From contig JAZQIE010000085.1 in the NCBI GenBank assembly GCA_045540975.1, forward strand, positions 1-13,122: a stretch of DNA of 13,122 nucleotides, written 5' to 3'. Each line of letters starts with the position of its first letter. Within the stretch, counting starts at the first letter, position 1. Shown here piece after piece: positions 6,491 to 13,122 of this stretch. The DNA comes from SIG510 sp045540975. Lineage in GTDB: Bacteria; Bacillota; Clostridia; Oscillospirales; JAAYXM01. The notes under the pieces were generated by a model. That model worked only from the letters and a program-made list of their open reading frames with translations, was not told the DNA's origin and made no database searches. Position numbers and translations under genes: made by a program.

Positions 6491-6507
6491 ACGTATTTGC
6501 TACAAAT

Positions 6508-6539
6508 CATTTGCATAAATGCCAAATGTTTATTATAAT
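6508..6539 (+). promoter_or_regulatory. Promoter of the glg operon with overlapping inverted repeat
   Basis: TTGCAT (6511-6516), a 17-nt spacer and a perfect TATAAT (6534-6539). The inverted repeat CATTTG-N9-CAAATG (6508-6513 and 6523-6528) overlaps the -35 and the spacer, a position where a repressor would block RNA polymerase. No CcpA cre-like palindrome is evident in 6490-6570. The leader is about 25 nt and holds GGAGGG at 6559-6564, 6 nt before the glgB ATG. Confidence 0.75.
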
Positions 6540-6570
6540 GTCTATATAGAAGTTTTTTGGAGGGAAGTCT

Positions 6571-8484
6571 ATGCGCACAGGAAAAAGAAACGGACAACCA
6601 AATGAGCTTGCGCTTTATCTGTTTCATGAAGGTACCAATTTTCGTGCATACCGATATTTCGGTGCGCATCTGACAGAAGACGGAGCGGTATTCCGTGTGT
6701 GGGCACCGCGCGCGCAAACCGTTTCCGTTGTCGGTGACTTCAACGGATGGGACAGTTTTGCCAATCCCATGCACAAAGTCAGCGACGGGGTCTGGGAAGT
6801 GGAAATCTCCGGGCTTCGTGAGTTTGATGCATATAAATACGCGGTGTTAAAGCCGAGCGGGGAAACCGTTCTGAAGGCAGACCCGTTTGGCTTCCACGCG
6901 GAAACTCGCCCGAGCAATGCTTCGAAACTGTATCAAATCGATGGCTATGAATGGCATGATGCCAAGTGGCAGAAGTATATGGAGAAGCTCAATCCGTATC
7001 AAGCGCCGATGAATGTTTATGAAGTGCATTTCGGGTCTTGGAAGCGTCATGAAGACGGCAGTTTTTATTCTTACCGTCAGATGGCGGACGAATTGGTGTT
7101 GTATGTCAAGGAGATGGGATACACGCACATCGAATTGATGCCGCTGACCGAGTATCCGTTTGACGGCTCGTGGGGGTATCAGGTGACCGGGTATTTTGCG
7201 GCAACCTCGCGTTACGGTACACCGAAGGATTTGATGTATTTTATTGATGTTTGTCACCAAAACGGAATCGGTGTTCTGATGGATTGGGTCCCCGCACACT
7301 TTCCGAAGGATGCGCACGGTTTATATGAATTTGACGGAACTTGCCAGTTTGAATACGAAGATCCGCTCAAACGCGAGCATCCGGATTGGGGAACTCGTAT
7401 TTTTGACTTTGGGAAAAATGAAGTTCGCAGTTTCCTGGTTTCCAGTGCCATGTTCTGGCTGGATTATTTCCACATTGACGGGATTCGTGTGGATGCGGTT
7501 GCGAGTATGCTGTATCTGGATTACGGTAAAAACGGAGGACAGTGGCGCCCGAATCAATTCGGCGGTCACGAGAATCTGGAAGCGATTGAATTCCTCAGAA
7601 TTCTCAATTCCAATGTCCTGCGCGAATATCCCAACGCGCTCATGATTGCAGAGGAGTCCACCGCGTGGCCGCTTGTGACACAGCCGCCCGAAATCGGCGG
7701 TCTTGGATTTAACTTTAAGTGGAACATGGGTTGGATGAACGACAGTTTGCAGTATTTCTCCACCGATCCTGTGTTCCGCAAGCATCTGCATGGGAAACTC
7801 ACCTATATTCTCACATACGCATTTTCCGAAAACTACATTCTTCCGCTCTCGCATGACGAGGTGGTGCACGGAAAATGCTCGCTCATCGGAAAACAACCCG
7901 GTGATTATGAAGGAAAGTTTGCATCACTTCGTGCCATGCTTGGGTATATGATGTTCCATCCGGGAAAGAAGCTCTCGTTTATGGGAGCGGAGCTCGGGCA
8001 GTTTATTGAATGGAACTACCGGCAAGGTCTTGACTGGATGCTTTTGGATTATGAGGCGCACCGTAAATTCAAGGATTATATCCGTGCACTCAATCAAATG
8101 TATTTGAGTCATGCGGCGTTGTGGCAGCAAGATGATTCCTGGGACGGATTCACCTGGCTGATTGCGGATGATTCGGATAACAACGTGTTTGCATTTGTGC
8201 GCACAGACAAATCCGGAAATCAACTTTTGGCGGTTTTGAATTTTGCACCGGTAAGGCGCGAGGATTATCGCATCGGTGTGATCAACAATGGAAAGTATAC
8301 ACGCGTATTTTCGAGCGACGCGCCCGAATATGGCGGAACGGGGTGTGATGTGCCCGAGAGTGTCACGAGTGAAAAGATTCCGTGGAACGACCGTGAACGC
8401 TCCATTTCGATTACCGTACCGCCCATGAGTGCAACGCTGTATCGCGTTCCGAAGAAAAGAGGAAAGAAGGGTCCATCATGTTAA
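6571..8484 (+). CDS. glgB: 1,4-alpha-glucan branching enzyme
   Basis: GlgB cuts an alpha-1,4 glucan chain and rejoins it as an alpha-1,6 branch. The 637-residue protein starts with a short N-terminal arm and a CBM48 domain (about residues 33-115, with VVGDFNGWD), followed by the GH13 catalytic barrel and an all-beta C-terminal domain (about 530-630). Catalytic residues are visible: nucleophile D308 in GIRVDAV, acid/base E361 in IAEEST, and D429 in LSHDEVVHGK; R306 is the conserved GH13 arginine. The family signature GAELGQF-EWN follows. A strong RBS (GGAGGG) and the operon promoter fix the start at 6571. It is the first gene of the glgBCDAP operon and overlaps glgC by 7 nt. The short N-terminus (one CBM48, not two N-domains) matches the Firmicutes form. 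Confidence 0.97.
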   Translation: MRTGKRNGQPNELALYLFHEGTNFRAYRYFGAHLTEDGAVFRVWAPRAQTVSVVGDFNGWDSFANPMHKVSDGVWEVEISGLREFDAYKYAVLKPSGETVLKADPFGFHAETRPSNASKLYQIDGYEWHDAKWQKYMEKLNPYQAPMNVYEVHFGSWKRHEDGSFYSYRQMADELVLYVKEMGYTHIELMPLTEYPFDGSWGYQVTGYFAATSRYGTPKDLMYFIDVCHQNGIGVLMDWVPAHFPKDAHGLYEFDGTCQFEYEDPLKREHPDWGTRIFDFGKNEVRSFLVSSAMFWLDYFHIDGIRVDAVASMLYLDYGKNGGQWRPNQFGGHENLEAIEFLRILNSNVLREYPNALMIAEESTAWPLVTQPPEIGGLGFNFKWNMGWMNDSLQYFSTDPVFRKHLHGKLTYILTYAFSENYILPLSHDEVVHGKCSLIGKQPGDYEGKFASLRAMLGYMMFHPGKKLSFMGAELGQFIEWNYRQGLDWMLLDYEAHRKFKDYIRALNQMYLSHAALWQQDDSWDGFTWLIADDSDNNVFAFVRTDKSGNQLLAVLNFAPVRREDYRIGVINNGKYTRVFSSDAPEYGGTGCDVPESVTSEKIPWNDRERSISITVPPMSATLYRVPKKRGKKGPSC

Positions 8485-9671
8485 GAAAAAAAGAGTGCAT
8501 CGCAATGCTTTTGGCGGGCGGACAGGGGAGTCGTCTGTCGGTCTTGACCAAGTACGTTGCAAAGCCTGCGGTTCCGTTTGGCGGGAAATACCGTATCATC
8601 GATTTCCCGCTTTCTAACTGCGTTAACTCCGGTATCGATACCGTAGGTGTTCTGACCCAGTACCAGCCGCTTGAACTCAACACATATATCGGAAACGGTC
8701 AGCCGTGGGACCTTGACCGTAACAACGGCGGTGTTGCAATTCTTCCGCCGTATATGACCAGCACCCGCGGTGATTGGTACAAAGGCACCGCAAACGCGGT
8801 ATGTCAGAACATCAATTTTATTGAGAGCTTTGACCCGGAATATGTTTTGGTCCTCTCGGGCGACCATATCTACAAGATGAATTACGACTGGATGCTCAAG
8901 GAACACAAAGAGGCAGAGGCGGATTGCACCATTGCTGTTATCAATGTTCCGCTTGAGGAGGCATCCCGTTTCGGTATCATGAACACGCATGAGGACGGGA
9001 CGATTTATGAATTTGAGGAAAAACCCAAGAATCCGAAAAGCACCATGGCATCAATGGGTGTTTACATCTTCAACTGGAAGGTGCTGAAAAAATACCTGAT
9101 TGAAGACGATGCAAACCCCGAAAGCAAGAACGACTTCGGACATAATATCATCCCGAAGATGCTGGCAGACGGCTGCAAGATGCTTGCATATGAATACAAG
9201 GGATACTGGAAGGATGTCGGAACCATTGACAGCCTTTGGGAATCCAATATGGATGCGCTCAATCCCGAACAGAGCGGTTTGGTGCTGACCGATCCGAACT
9301 GGCGTATTTATGCGAAAAACCCGAGTCAGCCGCCGCAGTATGTCGCGGATACCGCGGTCATCAATCATTCAATGATTGCGGAAGGCTGCAAGGTTTACGG
9401 CACTGTGGAAGACTCGATTATTTTCTATGATGTGGATATCAAGAAGGATGCGGTCATCCGTAATTCCATCATCATGCCGGGTGCGGTGATTGAATCCGGC
9501 GCGGTTGTCGAATATGCGATTATCGCGGAAGGTGTACATGTCAAGTGCGGCGCACGTGTGGGTGCTGCACCGGGTCCGGACGGACGAAAGATTACGGTTT
9601 TGGGAAGCGGCGTAGTCGTTTCCGAAGGTGCTGCGGTGGAAGCCGGAAGCATCGTCGATGCAGAACTGTGA
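8478..9671 (+). CDS. glgC: Glucose-1-phosphate adenylyltransferase, catalytic subunit
   Basis: GlgC makes ADP-glucose from ATP and glucose-1-phosphate, the committed step of bacterial glycogen synthesis. All catalytic motifs are intact in 397 residues: GGQGSRL (14-20), KPAVPFGG (29-36), YRIIDFPLSN, SGDHIYKMNY with metal-binding D129, and EEKP with K182, equivalent to the glucose-1-phosphate-binding lysine of the E. coli enzyme. From about residue 290 the protein has isoleucine-rich hexad repeats of a left-handed beta-helix. The ATG lies inside the end of glgB (ATGTTAA overlap), with AAGGG upstream, so translation is probably coupled. The next gene is its paralogue glgD; in Firmicutes the two typically work as a GlgC/GlgD hetero-oligomer. 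Confidence 0.97.
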   Translation: MLRKKECIAMLLAGGQGSRLSVLTKYVAKPAVPFGGKYRIIDFPLSNCVNSGIDTVGVLTQYQPLELNTYIGNGQPWDLDRNNGGVAILPPYMTSTRGDWYKGTANAVCQNINFIESFDPEYVLVLSGDHIYKMNYDWMLKEHKEAEADCTIAVINVPLEEASRFGIMNTHEDGTIYEFEEKPKNPKSTMASMGVYIFNWKVLKKYLIEDDANPESKNDFGHNIIPKMLADGCKMLAYEYKGYWKDVGTIDSLWESNMDALNPEQSGLVLTDPNWRIYAKNPSQPPQYVADTAVINHSMIAEGCKVYGTVEDSIIFYDVDIKKDAVIRNSIIMPGAVIESGAVVEYAIIAEGVHVKCGARVGAAPGPDGRKITVLGSGVVVSEGAAVEAGSIVDAEL

Positions 9672-9682
9672 GGTGAATGGAT

Positions 9683-10801
9683 ATGAAACAGACAACCGGT
9701 ATTATTCTGGCGCAGGAAAAATGCGATTTGATGCGCGAACTGACTCAGCCGAGAACCGCGGCATCCGTCCCGTTTGGCGGACGTTACCGCTTAATCGACT
9801 TTACTTTATCCAACATGGTCAATTCCGGAATCCGCACCGTTGGTGTTGTCACTCGCAATAACTACTATTCGTTGATGGACCATCTCGGAACGGGCAAGGA
9901 ATGGGATCTCAACCGTAAGAAGGGCGGACTCACCATTTTGCCGCCGTCTTTGGACGGAAACATGAGACGCAACATGGGTGAAGGGAAAATCGAGGCACTT
10001 TACGGTGTTCTGGACTATATCCGTCATTGCGGAAACAAGTACGTTTTGATTGCGGATGCAAATGTGCTTGCGCAGGTAGATTATCAGGCACTTTTGGATT
10101 TCCACATCGAGAAAAATGCATATATGACCGCGGTGTATCAAAAAGATGTGTTTGATTCCAACCGTTTTGCCAATAATACATTTATTCAGGTGGCGGATGA
10201 TGGGAAGATTACCGACGTAGCGGTCAATCAAGGCATTCAGCTTCACAGCGACATGCTGCTCGGTATTTATATCATTGAGCGGGAGCTTCTCGAATTCCTC
10301 ATTTGCCAGTGTGTTGCGCATGACAAATTGGACTTTGAACGCGATATTCTTCAGGGTATGGCAAGTGATTTGGACATTTATGCATATCCGATTTCCGGTT
10401 ATGTCCAAAAAATCGATTCGGTGGACACCTTCTATCATGTGCACCGCGATATGTTAAAGCCCGAGTTTCAGGAAGCAATATTCGGTCAGGGCAAGGTTCT
10501 CACCAAGGTCCGAGACGAGGTGCCGACCTATTACAGCAAAAGTTCCAATGTGAAAAACAGTATGATTGCAGACGGCTGCACCATTGAAGGCACTGTGGAA
10601 AACTCGGTTATCTTCCGTAGTGTACACATCGGTCCGGGTGCGGTTGTTCGCAATTCCGTTATCATGCAGGACTGCGATATCGGGGCAAACTCGGTTGTGG
10701 AATACTGCATCACGGATAAGCTGGTCACGATTTCGGAAGGTCGTCATATGATCGGCGCGGAAACCTATCCCATCGTGGTCGCAAAAGGCAGTAAGATTTA
10801 A
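9683..10801 (+). CDS. glgD: ADP-glucose pyrophosphorylase-like regulatory subunit GlgD
   Basis: A 372-residue paralogue of GlgC found mainly in Firmicutes, where it has little or no catalytic activity and enhances GlgC. The fold is recognisable: VPFGGRYRLIDFTLSN early on, a nucleotidyltransferase core, and beta-helix hexads in the C-terminal quarter (NSMIADGCTIEGTVENSVIF). The active site is degraded: the nucleotide loop GGxGxRL is replaced by AQEKCDLMREL (10-20), the KPAVP lysine is replaced (RTAASVPFGG, 24-33), and the EEKP lysine motif is missing, although D125 at the metal-binding position remains in IADANV. An ATG at 9677 is in frame but lies directly against AGGTG (9671-9675); the ATG at 9683 has a 7-nt spacing, so I place the start there. 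It begins 11 nt after the glgC stop. Confidence 0.94.
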   Translation: MKQTTGIILAQEKCDLMRELTQPRTAASVPFGGRYRLIDFTLSNMVNSGIRTVGVVTRNNYYSLMDHLGTGKEWDLNRKKGGLTILPPSLDGNMRRNMGEGKIEALYGVLDYIRHCGNKYVLIADANVLAQVDYQALLDFHIEKNAYMTAVYQKDVFDSNRFANNTFIQVADDGKITDVAVNQGIQLHSDMLLGIYIIERELLEFLICQCVAHDKLDFERDILQGMASDLDIYAYPISGYVQKIDSVDTFYHVHRDMLKPEFQEAIFGQGKVLTKVRDEVPTYYSKSSNVKNSMIADGCTIEGTVENSVIFRSVHIGPGAVVRNSVIMQDCDIGANSVVEYCITDKLVTISEGRHMIGAETYPIVVAKGSKI

Positions 10802-10813
10802 GAGAGGGGTATT

Positions 10814-12244
10814 ATGATGAAAGTATTATTCGCGGCTTCCGAAGCGGCTCCGTTTATCAAATCGGGCGGTCTTGGCGATGTCATCGGTTCACTCCCGGTC
10901 GCGCTGAAAGGAAAGCAGTGTCAGGTATCTTGCGTTATTCCGCTTCATGAGAGAATTTCGCAGGATATAAAGGATAAAATGACCTTCATAAAGAGCATTT
11001 TTGTTCCGGTTGCATGGCGCAGTCAGTACTGCGGCTTGTTCCTCTTGGAGCAGGATGGGGTCAAGTGGTATTTCATTGACAATGAGTATTATTTCAAACG
11101 TGGCGATGCTCTGTACGGCTGCTATGACGATGCGGAACGCTTTTCGTTCTTCTCCCGCGCGGTGCTGGAAGTCCTTCCGCTTATGGACGAAATGCCCGAT
11201 ATCATCCATTGCCACGATTGGCAGACCGCATTGATTCCGGTCTTCCTCCGCTTGTTCTACCACGACCGCGCGGAGTTTGACCGCATCAAGACCGTGTTTA
11301 CCATCCACAATATTGAGTATCAAGGGATTTTCGGCCGTGATATCATGCGCAATGTCCTCGGTATTGATGAAGCCGAATTCGAAAACGGATTTATGGAGCA
11401 CGGCGGCGCTGTCAACTTTATGAAGAGTGCGATTGTTTGCTCGGATTGGGTGACTACCGTCAGCCCGACCTATGCGGAAGAAATCAAAACTCCGGCATTT
11501 GCACACGGCTTGGAGGGGATTTTGAATTTCCACCAAGGCAAGCTTTCCGGTATCATCAACGGAATCAGCAAGAAGGCGTTCAATCCGAAGACCGATAAGC
11601 GTTTGTTTGCAAAGTATTCCGCAGATGACCTTTCGGGCAAGGCTGTGAATAAGGAAGAACTCCAAAAATTGCTGAATCTTCCGGTACGCGCGGATGTTCC
11701 GCTGATCGGTATGGTCACACGTTTGGTCAGCCATAAGGGGATTGATATGGTAACTCAGGTGCTGAGCGAGATTTTGGAACGCGATTTGCAGCTGGTTGTC
11801 ATCGGCACCGGCGAATGGCAGTATGAGCAGTTTTTGAAGGACCGTCAGTGGCAGTATCCCTCCAAACTCTCGGTCAATATCGCATTCAATGCGGATTTGG
11901 CGCAGAAGGTGTATGCGGGCTGCGATATGTTCCTGATGCCGTCACGCAGTGAGCCGTGCGGCCTTGCGCAGATGATCGCGCTCAACTACGGTACCATTCC
12001 GATTGTCCGTGAGACGGGCGGTCTGAAAGATACGGTCTCGAATTTCGATCGCGAAAGCGGAAACGGTTTCACCTTTGTCAACTGTGATGCTTGGGAACTG
12101 CTGCGTGCTGTTGATGCGGCATGCGATTGCTATCGCGACAAAGCGGCGTGGGAGACCCTTGTGAAAAACGGCATCAATTCGGATTTCACTTGGAAGCAAT
12201 CCGCAAAACAGTATCAGAAACTCTATAAGAGTTTGATTTCCTAA
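10814..12244 (+). CDS. glgA: Glycogen synthase (ADP-glucose dependent, GT5)
   Basis: GlgA transfers glucose from ADP-glucose to the non-reducing end of an alpha-1,4 glucan. The 476-residue length is standard for GT5. The ADP-glucose-binding motif KSGGLGDV is at 16-23; IHCHDWQTA and the FTIHNIEYQG stretch follow in the N-terminal Rossmann domain. In the C-terminal domain GMVTRLVSHKG and SRSEPCGLAQ with E380 match the retaining GT-B active site, followed by YGTIPIVRETGGLKDTV. Two consecutive ATGs (10814 and 10817) follow GAGGGG (10804-10809); the second has the better spacing, and either gives the usual family N-terminus. It lies 12 nt after glgD in the operon. Confidence 0.96.
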   Translation: MMKVLFAASEAAPFIKSGGLGDVIGSLPVALKGKQCQVSCVIPLHERISQDIKDKMTFIKSIFVPVAWRSQYCGLFLLEQDGVKWYFIDNEYYFKRGDALYGCYDDAERFSFFSRAVLEVLPLMDEMPDIIHCHDWQTALIPVFLRLFYHDRAEFDRIKTVFTIHNIEYQGIFGRDIMRNVLGIDEAEFENGFMEHGGAVNFMKSAIVCSDWVTTVSPTYAEEIKTPAFAHGLEGILNFHQGKLSGIINGISKKAFNPKTDKRLFAKYSADDLSGKAVNKEELQKLLNLPVRADVPLIGMVTRLVSHKGIDMVTQVLSEILERDLQLVVIGTGEWQYEQFLKDRQWQYPSKLSVNIAFNADLAQKVYAGCDMFLMPSRSEPCGLAQMIALNYGTIPIVRETGGLKDTVSNFDRESGNGFTFVNCDAWELLRAVDAACDCYRDKAAWETLVKNGINSDFTWKQSAKQYQKLYKSLIS

Positions 12245-12268
12245 AACAATTCGTGAGGTAAAGATAGA

Positions 12269-13122
12269 ATGAAGAACACACTCAGCAAAGCAGAACTGAA
12301 AGCGGAACTGATTGGAAAATTGCAGCGTCACTTCGGCAAGGATTTGGAAGAGGCAACTTCCGAACAGCTTTATATGGCTTGCGCATTTCTTGTGCGCGAT
12401 ATTTTGATGAAGCGCCGTCACGAAACAAGAGAGCGGATTGAACAGAACGAGAGTAAGCAGGTGTATTATCTCTCGATGGAGTTTTTGGTCGGCAGAAATT
12501 TCCGCAACCATTTGAGCAATCTGGAACTTTTGGACGCGTTTGACGAAGTACTCCGCGATTGCGGAACATCTGTGGAAGAACTCGCTGTTTTGGAGCGTGA
12601 CCCGGGCCTCGGAAACGGCGGTCTCGGTCGTCTCGCCGCGTGTTATTTGGATGCGCTTACCGCGATGGAGTATCCTGCAATGGGATTTTCGATTTTGTAC
12701 GAATACGGTATCTTCCGCCAGAAGTTCTTGGAAGGCAAACAAGTAGAACTCCCCGATGAATGGCTCGGCAGCGGCAGTGTCTGGATGGTTCCGCGTATGG
12801 ACGAGGTGCAGGAAATCCGTTTCGGCGGTTCGGTTGACACCACCTTCGAAAACGGCAAACTCGGATTTGTCCACAAGGATTATTACACGGTTTTGGCGGT
12901 TCCGAACGATATGTTGGTTTCCGGCTTCCGCAGCAGCACTGTAGACACCCTCCGTCTGTGGAGTGCAAAATCCAAAGACACCATCGATATGAAACTCTTC
13001 TCTCAGGGTGAGTATGCAAAAGCAATGGAGCAGAAAGCGATGAGCGAAGTGATTTCCAAGGTTCTGTATCCGGAGGATACCCATCCGGAAGGGAAGTCTT
13101 TGCGCTTAAAACAGCAGTATTT
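12269..13122 (+). CDS. glgP: Glycogen phosphorylase, N-terminal part, cut by window edge
   Basis: GlgP (GT35) phosphorolyses alpha-1,4 glucan to glucose-1-phosphate using pyridoxal phosphate. The first 284 residues are present and the frame stays open at the right edge; the full protein is normally about 750-850 residues, so the PLP lysine is outside the window. Diagnostic stretches are YYLSMEFLVGR (about 69-79), D111PGLGNGGLGRLAACYLDAL, YEYGIFRQKF, DEWL, EIRFGG and the final RLKQQYF. The start ATG has GAGG 10 nt upstream and lies 24 nt after glgA with no terminator between, so it is the fifth gene of the operon. The degradative enzyme is thus co-transcribed with the synthetic ones, as in B. 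subtilis. Confidence 0.96.
   Translation, partial: MKNTLSKAELKAELIGKLQRHFGKDLEEATSEQLYMACAFLVRDILMKRRHETRERIEQNESKQVYYLSMEFLVGRNFRNHLSNLELLDAFDEVLRDCGTSVEELAVLERDPGLGNGGLGRLAACYLDALTAMEYPAMGFSILYEYGIFRQKFLEGKQVELPDEWLGSGSVWMVPRMDEVQEIRFGGSVDTTFENGKLGFVHKDYYTVLAVPNDMLVSGFRSSTVDTLRLWSAKSKDTIDMKLFSQGEYAKAMEQKAMSEVISKVLYPEDTHPEGKSLRLKQQY

Noticed and set aside
6477..6570. A catabolite-repression cre site upstream of glgB
   Set aside because: I read through the region and found no palindrome with the TGWNANCGNTNWCA-type pattern; only the unrelated CATTTG repeat is present.
10889..11734. A 281-codon minus-strand open frame inside glgA
   Set aside because: It is antisense to the conserved GT5 domain and has no supported start signals.
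11942..13084. A 380-codon open frame on the minus strand spanning the glgA-glgP junction
   Set aside because: It lies wholly antisense to two clearly conserved genes, its translation shows no recognisable domain, and it has the Arg/His/Ser-rich look of a shadow frame created by codon bias on the other strand.

Overview
This window is a chromosomal segment of a Gram-positive, clostridial-type (Firmicutes/Bacillota) bacterium, probably a gut-type Clostridia member assembled from a metagenome. Three things point there: the gene order glgB-glgC-glgD-glgA-glgP (the B. subtilis arrangement, with the Firmicutes-specific glgD), Shine-Dalgarno sites ahead of nearly every gene, and sigma-A type promoters. 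Coding density is high, no gap exceeds about 200 bp, and I see no mobile element, CRISPR array, tRNA or rRNA.

Left part, minus strand (1-2605): sbcD followed by the 5' two thirds or less of sbcC, overlapping in an ATGA. They encode the SbcCD (Rad50/Mre11-like) DNA-end nuclease. sbcC runs off the left edge just after its zinc-hook CPVC, in a G-run-rich stretch that looks like a low-quality contig end. A divergent promoter region (2606-2741) separates sbcD from nagB (glucosamine-6-phosphate deaminase, plus strand). nagB converges on an orphan radical SAM/SPASM protein gene (minus strand), and the two share a compact bidirectional terminator that contains the radical SAM stop codon.

Middle part: upstream of the radical SAM gene on the minus strand is a GMP synthetase gene that encodes only the ATP-pyrophosphatase and dimerisation parts, with no glutaminase domain and no partner subunit in the window. 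Divergent from it is a gene for a CPBP-family intramembrane protease, whose stop codon lies in the loop of its own terminator.

Right part, plus strand (about 6508-13122): a strong promoter drives the glycogen operon glgB, glgC, glgD, glgA, glgP. Spacings are a 7-nt overlap, then 11, 12 and 24 nt, so it is almost certainly one transcript. GlgC makes ADP-glucose, GlgD is a degenerate paralogue likely acting as a partner or regulatory subunit of GlgC, GlgA elongates alpha-1,4 chains, GlgB adds alpha-1,6 branches, and GlgP (cut by the right edge) releases glucose-1-phosphate. NagB produces fructose-6-phosphate, so it feeds the same hexose-phosphate pool, but nothing in the sequence shows co-regulation.

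Overall this is mostly ordinary core-genome content. The points most worth a second look are the glutaminase-less GMP synthetase, the uncharacterised radical SAM/SPASM protein, the heavily altered active site of GlgD, and the compact terminators that share bases with stop codons. I do not see an obvious undescribed multigene system.
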